From Cylindrotheca closterium (Eukaryota > Bacillariophyta > Bacillariophyceae > Bacillariales > Bacillariaceae), in the NCBI GenBank assembly GCA_933822405.4, contig CAKOGP040001557.1, forward strand, positions 1 to 64,000: 64,000 bases of DNA. Reading direction: 5' to 3'. The position numbers and the translations under genes are program-made. Each line of letters starts with the position of its first letter. Position 1 is the first letter of the stretch. The notes under the pieces were generated by a model. It was not told the origin of the DNA. It did no database searches and saw only the letters and a list, made by a program, of their open reading frames with translations. Positions 19,507-28,509 of this stretch are shown here, piece by piece.

Positions 19507-19681
19507 ATTGATGCTTGCAATGCAAAAGGTTTGCGATCTTTCAAACGGCCATCTATTATAAAATAGATTGATTTTTTATAGTCCAATAAAAGTCGTATTA
19601 TGGCGTTAAAGTAATAGGTGTGTAAAATCGTATTATCTATATAGTTCCGCTATTCAACAGATGTGATTTGTGTCGAATTTT

Positions 19682-19716
19682 GGGGAGTCATCCCTGTTCA
19701 GGGATGACTGACCCCC
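19682..19716. promoter_or_regulatory. Perfect 10-bp inverted repeat hairpin
   Basis: AGTCATCCCT at 19686-19695 and AGGGATGACT at 19700-19709 are exact reverse complements around a 4-nt loop (GTTC). Flanking GGGG and CCCC extend the pairing with a 2-nt bulge. It lies 180 bp upstream of the minus-strand TPR gene. It could be a protein-binding palindrome or a small transposon end; function unknown. Confidence 0.55.
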
Positions 19717-19740
19717 GATGGGTTAAAATTGTGTGTCACA

Positions 19741-19780
19741 GTACCGGTACCAGGTACCAGGTACGTGTACCAGGTACAGG
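19741..19780. repeat. Cluster of GGTACC/ACCGGT palindromes
   Basis: Four overlapping GGTAC-based units (GTACCGGTACCAGGTACCAG then GTACGTGTACCAGGTAC) in 40 bp. Similar motifs recur elsewhere (221-241, 41121-41150, 54318-54332, 57036-57048), always between genes. Confidence 0.6.
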
Positions 19781-20406
19781 ACAGCTGCTTTCGCTATTTT
19801 GACTCCAATCCGAATTTAGGAGTAACTTCAAAATCAACTTCAACTCGAATTATGCGACTGTCTCAAAAACAAACGTGATCTGAATTGAAACTTGCTTAGA
19901 CACGCAAATATAGTACCGGTAGATCACGCAAGATCGTGCCTAAAAAGTGAAACTTGCAGCAGACGTGCACGCATGTGGTGCCCGTATGACAGCTTTACAA
20001 AAGATCGTACCTGCCTCATCAAAATTGTAGGTACACGTACAGCACGTAGGTGTGTTGTATTTCGCTTGTTCAATTTTCGGTTTTCTCCAATCCGGCGAAT
20101 GGCCACATGGTATACACAAGGGCCGTTATATTTCTCATGTGTGAGCCAGAAAGAACGATCGCACGCGGAATGTTAATTATGCTTGGAGGAGAGAACAACC
20201 GGGATATTCATCTACAATTATTGAAACATCGGGTTCGACGAATGCCGGTTGTCACTTCCACATGACGAAAAGGGCTATAATAATGGTTGTATGAAGGAAT
20301 GAAGGAGGCGTTTCGTTTTTAGTCTCCTTTTGCGGTCAAGATTGAGCCAAACGCAGCCACCGCGGCTATTTTCTCTGGTGTGAAAGACACAAAATTGCCG
20401 TAAGAC

Positions 20407-21637
20407 ATGAGTGTGGACGCAATGATCATGGCTCCATCATTACAACTCCACATCCCTATGGAGTTACAAATATATAGCGAAGCAGACCCTGACACTAAGA
20501 TTACTGATCTGCCCACATTCGAAGAGTCTAGTATTCGCAAGATTTGCAAGCTTGGGAGCGGATGCCACCATGACGTTTACCTTGTTTCAACGCAATCTAG
20601 GCAACAACTAGCTCTAAAATGTCTAAGTCAGAGCACAGTTCCGAATCAAGATCTATCTGCTGATCTCACAAATGATTTGATTATGGAAGCACAAATTCTT
20701 GCTGGCCTCGACCACGAGAACATTATCAAAGTTCGTGGGGTCTCTTGTAATCCCATTGAAAGCGGGACGGCTGGTTCCAGGTACTTCTTCCTTATGGACG
20801 TGCTGTCGGATTCTCTCTTTGATAGAGTCCAACGATGGTCTAAAGATGAGAGCTGTTTCAACGGAATCAAATCGTTCATCTTGGGAAAGCGAACGAGGAA
20901 GCTTGACCCCAAAAAGATGATGAGTCGCATGGAAACTGTAGCGATTGGAGTGGCACAGGGAATGGCATATTTGCACAACAAAGGGGTTGTTTTGCAAGAT
21001 CTCAAGCCGGTAAGTCATCATGCACCCAAACTTTTCTTGGACACGTTTACTATTTTGAACTATCGCTCACAATCGGGCTTTCTTCTTCTACTTCCAGGCA
21101 AATATTGGGTTTGATATGGAAACAGGACAAGCCCGTATCTTCGATTTTGGAATGGCGAGACATTCTCTAGACCTATCGATGAACAAGACCGCAGAGATCT
21201 GTGGGACACCCCGATACATGGCTCCTGAAATCATGAAGGGCGAGACACCGACAAAAGCATCTGATGTTTACTCCTTTGGGTGCGTCTTATACACCCTTTG
21301 TAGTCTCAAGGTGCCCTTCCGGAGTTTTGCAGCAAAAGAGAACGAGCTCGAAGAATTCAAGGCTATGGTGATTGCTGGTGAAAGACCATCCTTAAAATGC
21401 ATTCCCTGCCCTCTGGTTCGCAGCTTGATTCAAGATTGCTGGGCTCAAGATCCACTTGATCGGCCAACCTTTAACGAGATCGTTGAAGAAAGACTACCTG
21501 ATATTCGCACTGAGTGTAACAACACCAAACAAAAGAAGTTAATCAAGAGAATCGACTCTGGTTCCTTGAATGATTCCATTCATGTGTCATTCCGAAGTGA
21601 TTCTGGAATCACCATCTCTGTCAAGAGCTCGTTGTAA
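20407..21637 (+). CDS. Protein kinase (TKL-like) with altered HRD motif
   Basis: Predicted Ser/Thr kinase, 380 aa, from exons 20407-21009 and 21098-21637; the 88-bp intron has a GTAAGT donor and CTTCCAG acceptor and sits exactly inside DLKP/AN. Kinase elements: Gly-rich loop LGSGCHHDV (about 49-57), LALK with K71, alpha-C Glu in LIMEAQIL (E94), catalytic loop VVLQDLKPAN (D198, K200, N203), DFG (217-219), GTPRYMAPEIM activation segment, and a C-lobe with SDVYSFGCVLYTLCSLKVPF. The usual His-Arg before the catalytic Asp is Leu-Gln, so it is a non-RD kinase, which as a class often does not depend on activation-loop phosphorylation. The catalytic residues themselves are present, so activity is expected. 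Substrate unknown. Confidence 0.9.
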
Positions 21638-22269
21638 CCAGACGCATGGTGAATGCTATTGAGCATTGATTGGACCCGTATCATTTTCACAAGGATGCAC
21701 GCAATATTTTGAATCTCAATTTTCCTTGCAGAGAGAGATATAAACGCACATCTAATAGATACCATTTTGCTACTAACTCATATATAAGATTCTCTTCTTC
21801 ACGGGATCCATTCGTCAATTCTTGATCATTGATCTTGAAGCATATTGGTAATACTTCACAGGAACGTAGTATCATAAGTTTGGTGCTTTTTAAATGTAGG
21901 TATGTCTCGATTGTTTTTGGCACTCGAGCTTACAGTTTCCGGCGATAGCTCGCCGGTGTTGGCCTATCTTCCACAAGAATGCACAAAGAGACACTTGGTT
22001 TTGCTTCATATTCTTTAGTCTATTGGTTGATTCTATAAATACATCAAAACACAAAAATATATCTACACTTCAGGCAAAAAGTCGCCCTCGGGTGCTCTTT
22101 ACCAAACACTTGATCGGAATTGCATTTTCTGGTGTGGTCAGACTACACTGATAGAACAATAGGGATTGAATCACATTTTACCGCCGCTCTTGGTGCAACC
22201 AACGAAAGACGTTGGGGATGCTGGGAGGACGCACATTGTCCGGCCAGCCTTTGGGTTCGAGACTTTCAG
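21638..22269. other. Intergenic region after the kinase gene
   Basis: No gene seen. AT-rich, with no clear repeats. The next recognisable sequence is the kinase fragment at 22270. Confidence 0.5.
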
Positions 22270-22515
22270 CATCAATAGTCCTTGAGAACGAGCTCGAAGA
22301 ATTCAATTCTACGGCGATTGCCGGTGAAAGACCTCCCCTAAAATGCATTCCCTGCCCTCTGGTGGCTCGCAGCTTGATTCAAGATTGCTGGGCTCAAGAA
22401 GATCCACTTGACCGGCCAACCTTTAACGAGGTTGTAGAAGAAAAAAGACTTCGCACCGAGTATTTGTTGCTGTTGTTGTTGCTCAACAACCACAACAACA
22501 CAGACAGGGAGTAGT
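22270..22515 (+). pseudogene. 3' fragment of the neighbouring kinase gene
   Basis: The sequence from GAGAACGAGCTCGAAGAATT to the AACGAGGTTGTAGAAG region matches the kinase C-lobe coding sequence at 21339-21490 (ENELEEF, ERPxLKCIPCPL, RSLIQDCWAQ, DPLDRPTFNE). Small insertions are present (VARSLIQ, AQEDPLD) and a CAA/TTG-rich tail follows. No N-lobe or catalytic loop is present, so it cannot encode a kinase. It is a broken partial duplicate about 900 bp downstream of its source. Confidence 0.85.
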
Positions 22516-23019
22516 GGATGAACTGTTTTGAATCTCAATTAATTGCATGCGATGATAAAAGCTTGCGGTTTTGGACTCGTTTGATCCAATTTTCCACGAC
22601 GCATATATTACAGCTATAGTATACCTCTATTAGAGTAGATATAATACCACCGTAACCGATCTACAATATATACCTACGGTATAACGTATCCCTGAAATCA
22701 ATAAAGATTGATTGTAATAGTCGATCTAAAATGTTCCTACAGAAGTATAGGTATGGCTGCCGATTTTTTCATATGGATGTCGTTTAGTGCTCTACTACTC
22801 TTGTGGTATGAGGAACAAAATCAGGATTGGCACCATCTTTGATTTCTTGCGGCATTACGGACCCAACAGCCCATACTTGGTACTTCCATACATGCGTATT
22901 CTGAATGTGCTGATTGATTCATTCTCCATAGAGAGCCATCATGTTGACCAACCTGTAAAGGTCAAAGTTTGAATCCAAAAAAGCATATTTGTTTTGATGC
23001 TTTTCACACTCCTTGACTC
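22516..23019. other. Intergenic region
   Basis: About 500 bp of AT-rich sequence between the kinase relic and the 3' end of the minus-strand TPR gene. No feature is supported. Confidence 0.5.
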
Positions 23020-25440
23020 CTAGTGCTGGCATTGGAGTTTCAATCCATTTGCCATTTTCTTTCGTAGGTATGCAACATGTCTATGGTTCTCACCATGAAC
23101 TTCCAAGAAAATGTCAAGAGCCAGTTCGTACATTACATTGGCTTTGACGTGTTTATTTAGCTTGGTCAAGACTTCTCCAATCCGTTTATAGGTTGTGGCA
23201 ACATCTTGATGACGATTGCCAAGGACTTTCATTCGAGTATCGAGGGCTTGACGAAACATTTTGAGCGCTTCCTTATATTTCACTTGCTTCTCATAGACAA
23301 TTCCAATGATGAAGTATGAATTGGCGGTAAACTCGTGGTGATTTCCGAATACTCCTAAACGAATAGCAAGTACCTTTTGGTGATTCGTCAAAGCTTCATC
23401 GTATTTCTGTTGACTGGTCAAGACGCACCCAATATTGTTGTAAGATTGAGCAGTTTGAAGACTACTATCGCCCAAGACTTCCATTCGAATATCAAGTGCC
23501 TTTCGGTAGTTCCTAAAAGCTTCATCATATAGTTCTTTCCTGTGAAAGACACACCCGATATTGTTGTAAGATTGAGCAGTTTCAACATGACTACCTCCCA
23601 AGACTTCCAGTCGAATATCAAGTGCCTTTCGATAGTACTCCATTGCTTCGTCATGTAATCTTTTCTTGTGGAAGATAACCGCGATGTCCATGTAGGATTG
23701 AGCAATGTCAACATGACGATCTCCGTACACTGCTAAACGAATCCCAAGTGCCTTTCGGTAGTTCTTTATTGCTTCGTCGTACTTCTTTTTTTTGCCTAAA
23801 TTAATCCCAATGTTGTTGTATGATTGAGCAATGTCAGCATTACGAGTTCCGCAGACTGTAAACGAAATACCAAGTGCCTTTTGGTGATTCGTCAATGCTT
23901 CGTAATAGTTCTTTTGATCGTAAAATATATCCCCGATATTGTTGTATGATTCGGCCGTATCTTCGTGGCGATTGCCAAGGATTTCCAACCGAATATCAAG
24001 CGCCTTTTCATGCATCTTCATTGCTTCGTCAACTCGATTTTGATGGTAAAAGACAAATCCAATGTTGTTGTATGATTCAGCAGTGTCCACATGACGAGCC
24101 CCGCATACTGCTAGATGGATTTCAAGTGCCTTTCGGTAGTTCGTCATCGCTTCATCATACTTCTTTTGATTGCATAAACCAATGCCGACATTGTTGTATG
24201 ATTTAGCAGTGTCAAGATGACGATTTCCGCACACTTCCAATCGAATAGCAAGTGCTTTTTGATGCATCTCCAATGCCTCGTCATATCGTTTTTGATTGTG
24301 GAAGAGGACCCCGATACTGTTGTATGATTGAGCAGTGTCAACGTGTCGATTTCCACGAACTGAACGACGAATATCAAGTGCCTTTTCGTAGTTCTTCAAT
24401 GCTTCGTCAAGCTTGTTTTGACTCTTCAAGACAACCCCGATATTGTGGTACGATTGAGCAGTGTCAGCATGCACACTTCCACATATTTCCAGATGAATTT
24501 GAAGAGCCTTTTGGTAGTTCCTCAACGATTCGTCATATCGCTTCATCCTCCACAAGCAGGTACCTAAATATGTGTACGACAAGACCACATTCTGGTGACG
24601 GTCTCCAAGAACCTCTAATCGAATCTCAAGAGCCTTTTGGTATAAATTCAGTGTTGCCGCATATTTGCCTTGGTGGTACAAAACATCCCCATCGCCCATG
24701 AATTTGTTGGCTTTACTCAATTGGATCTCGTTTTGAGGCTCATCAAGGTGTTGTTCAGTCATCTCATTGTTGGTCATCATCTCTTCTCCTCCATCACCAC
24801 AGTCACTGCTTACAATGATTTTTCGATCGTCATTCGTTGCCTTCTGTCTCTTCTTTCTCTTTGCTTCGTTGTTTATAGTCGATTCATCAGCAGGCCTTTT
24901 CTTATTGGCGTCATCATCATATTCATGACCACCATCATCACCAAGATCACTTTTGATTTGTTTTGTTTTTGGTTCGTCTTCCTGTGGCTGATTCAATAAC
25001 GTTGAAGGGTGTGCTGCAGCTGCATCTGAAATTCCTTGTTGCGGTGATATAGTGTTGGTGGATACTTCGTTTCTAGCAATGGCATTACTAGAGGCCTTAA
25101 CCGCGTAATCATCGCCATCGCTCTTGATTTGGTTTGTTTTTGGTGCATCTTCCTGTGGCTGATTCAATAACATTGGGTGACGAGCTGCAGCTGCATGTGA
25201 TGTTTCCTGCTGGTCCGCGATACTCGAGGATACTACATTGGCAGCAATTATAGTACTAGAGGCCTTAACCGCGTAGGTTCCTCCATCCACTAGTGAGGCA
25301 TATCCGAGAACCCTTCGTTTCGTTTCCGTATTTACCAAATATTTTGTCTCCAATGATTCCAACAAATCCTTGAGCTCTTCTTTGTTGCTGATATCATAGA
25401 CACCACCATCATCGGCGATGGTGATGATTTTTAGTGTCAT
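23020..25440 (-). CDS. KLC-type TPR protein, 806 aa, 13 repeats
   Basis: Largest family member here. Header MTLKIITIADDGGVYDISNK...RRVLGYASLVDGGTYAVKASS (about 1-62). A duplicated linker of ~54 aa follows: YAVKASS..QPQEDAPKTNQIKSD, then YAVKASS..QPQEDEPKTKQIKSD. Next come a bipartite basic stretch KKRPADES / AKRKKRQK (NLS-like), KIIVSSDCGDGGEE (SIM-like hydrophobic patch plus acidic residues), and thirteen 42-aa TPRs to the C-terminus (KKMANGLKLQCQH). Unlike the 619-aa paralogue, the repeats are diverged from each other, so this array is older. Likely a nuclear or nucleocytoplasmic scaffold; partner unknown. No intron is needed. Confidence 0.87.
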   Translation of the reverse strand: MTLKIITIADDGGVYDISNKEELKDLLESLETKYLVNTETKRRVLGYASLVDGGTYAVKASSTIIAANVVSSSIADQQETSHAAAARHPMLLNQPQEDAPKTNQIKSDGDDYAVKASSNAIARNEVSTNTISPQQGISDAAAAHPSTLLNQPQEDEPKTKQIKSDLGDDGGHEYDDDANKKRPADESTINNEAKRKKRQKATNDDRKIIVSSDCGDGGEEMMTNNEMTEQHLDEPQNEIQLSKANKFMGDGDVLYHQGKYAATLNLYQKALEIRLEVLGDRHQNVVLSYTYLGTCLWRMKRYDESLRNYQKALQIHLEICGSVHADTAQSYHNIGVVLKSQNKLDEALKNYEKALDIRRSVRGNRHVDTAQSYNSIGVLFHNQKRYDEALEMHQKALAIRLEVCGNRHLDTAKSYNNVGIGLCNQKKYDEAMTNYRKALEIHLAVCGARHVDTAESYNNIGFVFYHQNRVDEAMKMHEKALDIRLEILGNRHEDTAESYNNIGDIFYDQKNYYEALTNHQKALGISFTVCGTRNADIAQSYNNIGINLGKKKKYDEAIKNYRKALGIRLAVYGDRHVDIAQSYMDIAVIFHKKRLHDEAMEYYRKALDIRLEVLGGSHVETAQSYNNIGCVFHRKELYDEAFRNYRKALDIRMEVLGDSSLQTAQSYNNIGCVLTSQQKYDEALTNHQKVLAIRLGVFGNHHEFTANSYFIIGIVYEKQVKYKEALKMFRQALDTRMKVLGNRHQDVATTYKRIGEVLTKLNKHVKANVMYELALDIFLEVHGENHRHVAYLRKKMANGLKLQCQH

Positions 25441-25733
25441 ATATTGATGCTTGGAATACTCAATACTGTATCAAAGGTTTGATCTTTCAAATAACAATGA
25501 CCATCTTTGATTTTTTGTGATTTTACGAGAAAAAAAATTTGGTGTCATTGGTTCATGGACTCGTTTGATTCAGTTTCCCACTTTCTTACTACTTACTACC
25601 TTATTGTACCTATGATAGTCTCAATCTATGATTCATTGGAATGATTGACATACCTATCTTATTACTTACTCCCTTACTGTATCAGTGATAGTCTCTAGTA
25701 ATATCTATAGTGTACATTGTAGTAATTCATAAT

Positions 25734-27248
25734 TCAAAATAAGGCTGCTTCATCTACTCGTCGTGGAGCTCTCTTTCTCCTTGGTTCCCAGGGAAAACCA
25801 ATCTCATTCAAAAGCTGAATTTGCTCGTTTGTCAGTGTTGCCATCCGGCCTTTCGCATGTATCTTCTTATTCGTTTGTCGCAATAGTATTGTATTCTTCC
25901 GTTTGGTCCGTTGGTTGCTCATCCAAGTGTACATACTACTTGGTCTTTCGACTTTGAAATGCCCATGTTGCTGATAAAAGTCCACGAGCTCTTGATATTT
26001 CTGGTGCCATTTGATTGCACGAGCACCTCCCAATGCACCACCACCACTGATTTCGGATGGAGACCACTCAAAGTGAATCTCATCCAACAATCGAATTTGT
26101 TCCTCGTTCAGTGGCGAAAAATCTCCCTTCCCAGCTCGTCGTTGACGTTGATTGACCATCCAGGTATATAAAGTACTGGGTGCCTTGATGGCTGCTCGTA
26201 AATCTCCATGTTCCCGGTAGCATTTGGCAAGCTCTTGGTATTTGTTGTACCAGGCAATCTCATGTGGTCCTCCCGTCGGCGCCCATGAAAATCCAATCGC
26301 ATTCAGCAACCGAACTTGTTCCGGCGAAAGTGGTGTTTGCTTTCCCGTTCCATATCGTCGTTGTCGTTGAGTGACCATCCATTGATATAGACTACTCCCA
26401 TATTTCACCTTGAGATGCCCATGCTTGTTGTAAAAGTTGACGAGTACATGGTACTTTGCGTGCCAGACGGCCAACTGCCGGTCTCGTTCGTCTTGTTCTG
26501 GATTCCAGGAAAAGTGAATCTGGTCCAGCAATTGAATTTGTCTGCTAGTAAGAGGTGTATATGGCTTGATACCCTGCCGTTTGCGTCGTTGGATAGCCGC
26601 CCAATGATGCAAACTACTATTCAATTCCAATGGTGCCTTGTGATGACTATTCCTGGGATGATGATGATGATGATGATGATGCTTTTTATTGTAAAAGTTG
26701 GCAAGCTTTTGATAGTTGGCATTCCATTCCGTCTCGAGAAGGTCTTCTCGGGGCGTCCATTGAAAATCAATCTTGTCGAGCAATCGAATTTGTTCCTCAC
26801 TGAGAGGTGCATGATTGCCCTTGGATTTAACATTGTTGTTGTTGTTGTTTTTGTTGTTGTTCCGACGCTTGCATCTTTGATTGGCCATCCAACGATAGAG
26901 AGTGACACTTTTACCACTGGAATCATCATACTTCACCCTTGTATGTCCATGTTTCTCACGGAACTTGACCAGTTGCTGGTACTTTTCATTCCATGCAGTC
27001 TGGCGATCCACTCTGCCAGCTGCTGCTGCTGATGATGATGATGTTGATGATAAGTTTAATGATGTCTGTTGCTGGTGGAATGACAAAGTTGATAGTGACG
27101 CTGCTGATGCTGATGCTGATGCTATCCTTTTTATTGCGGGATGTTCATGATGGTACTGCGTGTTTTGAAAAGATGTTGCGATTCCAATTAATAATTGAAG
27201 GAAAACCACCAAGGGCAATGATAAGAATACTGAAGCTGAAGTCCTCAT
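25734..27248 (-). CDS. Five-repeat helicase-associated (HA) domain protein, possibly plastid-targeted
   Basis: 504 aa. The N-terminus is a signal-peptide-like segment (VFLSLPLVVFLQLLIGIATS) followed directly by Phe-Gln. An aromatic at +1 after A-x-S/A is the diatom plastid import signature, so plastid targeting is possible. Then come five ~70-90-aa repeats of the pattern W..KY.EL..FY..HGH..V...SSLY.WM.NQR..R...L..EQI.LLD.I.F.W, matching the HA domain, a predicted small helical nucleic-acid-binding unit. No helicase motor is present. Poly-Asn and poly-His runs (encoded by GTT and ATG/CAT-type microsatellites) interrupt repeats 1 and 2. Paralogue at 30575-31864. Function unknown; DNA or RNA binding is inferred from the family. 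Confidence 0.82.
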   Translation of the reverse strand: MRTSASVFLSLPLVVFLQLLIGIATSFQNTQYHHEHPAIKRIASASASAASLSTLSFHQQQTSLNLSSTSSSSAAAAGRVDRQTAWNEKYQQLVKFREKHGHTRVKYDDSSGKSVTLYRWMANQRCKRRNNNKNNNNNNVKSKGNHAPLSEEQIRLLDKIDFQWTPREDLLETEWNANYQKLANFYNKKHHHHHHHHPRNSHHKAPLELNSSLHHWAAIQRRKRQGIKPYTPLTSRQIQLLDQIHFSWNPEQDERDRQLAVWHAKYHVLVNFYNKHGHLKVKYGSSLYQWMVTQRQRRYGTGKQTPLSPEQVRLLNAIGFSWAPTGGPHEIAWYNKYQELAKCYREHGDLRAAIKAPSTLYTWMVNQRQRRAGKGDFSPLNEEQIRLLDEIHFEWSPSEISGGGALGGARAIKWHQKYQELVDFYQQHGHFKVERPSSMYTWMSNQRTKRKNTILLRQTNKKIHAKGRMATLTNEQIQLLNEIGFPWEPRRKRAPRRVDEAALF

Positions 27249-27643
27249 CGTTATTGTTCCGATTGGTAACTATTGCAACGACGATTCTGGATTGCTACAT
27301 TCATGCATTTATTTTGTGCTCAAATGGTGATTGTGATGGCCACGATGTGAGTGAGTCATATACCGCAGTATAATATTCAACATCATTCGTCTTCATGAAC
27401 GAATTTCAGATCTCATGATGATGTTTATTTTATTGATTCATCTACAGTATATCTCGCACGAACGCGTGTGCGCACCAATAAGGAACTATTGATTGATTCC
27501 ACTGACGTCATCACACGTACTTATATAGTTTTAATGTTCTTGGCAACAAACAAACATGCACGCATCATGAAAAAGGAACAACGTTAACGGCTTCGCATCG
27601 TACTGTTTTACCGGGCAAGTGAGCAAATCTCATTCTATGATAG
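27249..27643. promoter_or_regulatory. Divergent promoter region with CRE-like site
   Basis: 395 bp between the HA gene (minus) and Ycf34 (plus). It contains the perfect palindrome TGACGTCA at 27503-27510, about 134 bp upstream of the Ycf34 ATG. TGACGT-type elements are known as CO2/cAMP- and light-responsive sites in promoters of plastid-related genes of Phaeodactylum. Their role here is inference. Confidence 0.45.
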
Positions 27644-28282
27644 ATGATGCGATTCCATGATGCCTACAACAATTTCATCTTGGTTGTTGCGCTGCTAGGA
27701 CTGATACTTCAGCTTCAGCTTGATGGCGTAAAGGCCTTTGCTCCTAGATCGGAACAATCATTCTTACGACCAACCCTATCTACGACGACAATAAGAACCA
27801 TTGCGCTGCAACAACAACAACAACAACAACAACAACCAAGGAACCCGTCATCATCATCAGCATTGAATTGCATTTGCATCAATTGCAAATATGTCACTTC
27901 CTGCAAGGCCTATCATTTTGTGGAAGAGAAACACCAACAACCTCACATGACCGAAGATCCTACCTTTGAACCTAGAAATGGATCTCCGACCATTCATGTC
28001 AATGTCCGAATCATTCGTTCTAGTGATGATGTCAAGTCGGAGTATGAACGAATGTACAAGGAACACGAACATGAAACCAAAAAGGCAGAAGCAGAAGCGG
28101 GTGGTGGTGGTGATGACAAGAATGCTCCCTTGCACGGAAGTGCCAAGTATGACCTGTCACCTGTCACCACCTATGAATACGATGTCGTCAAGTGCGAAGA
28201 CTATGTCGAAGATATGGGATGCTGGGTCCGGAACATGCCTCAAGAAATCAAAGAAGCTAATCCTGATTTTGTTCCAACCTAA
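27644..28282 (+). CDS. ycf34: Ycf34-like plastid protein, nucleus-encoded
   Basis: 212 aa. Bipartite plastid-targeting presequence: hydrophobic signal (FILVVALLGLILQLQL), then VKAFAP, a clear ASAFAP-type motif with Phe at +1, then a Ser/Thr/Gln-rich transit region. The mature part begins with CICINCKYVTSCKAYHFVEE, KHQQPHMTEDPTFEP and PTIHVNVRI, the conserved core of Ycf34. That small cyanobacterial and red-algal plastid protein has Cys residues associated with iron-sulfur binding and a reported role in photosynthetic electron transport. A C-terminal extension of ~90 aa (charged, then YEYDVVKCEDYVEDMGCW) continues beyond the core. In red algae the gene is in plastid DNA, so this is a case of transfer to the nucleus. 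Start: the first of two tandem ATGs. Confidence 0.88.
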   Translation: MMRFHDAYNNFILVVALLGLILQLQLDGVKAFAPRSEQSFLRPTLSTTTIRTIALQQQQQQQQQPRNPSSSSALNCICINCKYVTSCKAYHFVEEKHQQPHMTEDPTFEPRNGSPTIHVNVRIIRSSDDVKSEYERMYKEHEHETKKAEAEAGGGGDDKNAPLHGSAKYDLSPVTTYEYDVVKCEDYVEDMGCWVRNMPQEIKEANPDFVPT

Positions 28283-28509
28283 AAGGGATGCAGTCATGTG
28301 ACAGAAGATTATTGCAACGATGATACAATATAGTATCATATGAAAGGATAGGAGGGTTATGGTGTGACTGATGCACCATTCGATAATGAATATAGGCTAT
28401 AATTGTCTTGAACTCTATTACATGTACAACCATCAAAGAAGGCCTTGTAATTACGTTATGTAGACATCATCGTTATCATTTAAGGCAGCAATATTATAAT
28501 ACTTGCCGC

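Larger units (their letters stand above)
19507..20406. other. Intergenic region between TPR and kinase genes
   Basis: Divergent promoters of the TPR gene (minus) and the kinase (plus). It holds a strong hairpin (19682-19716) and a cluster of GGTACC-type palindromes (19741-19780), both listed separately. No coding gene is supported. Confidence 0.6.
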
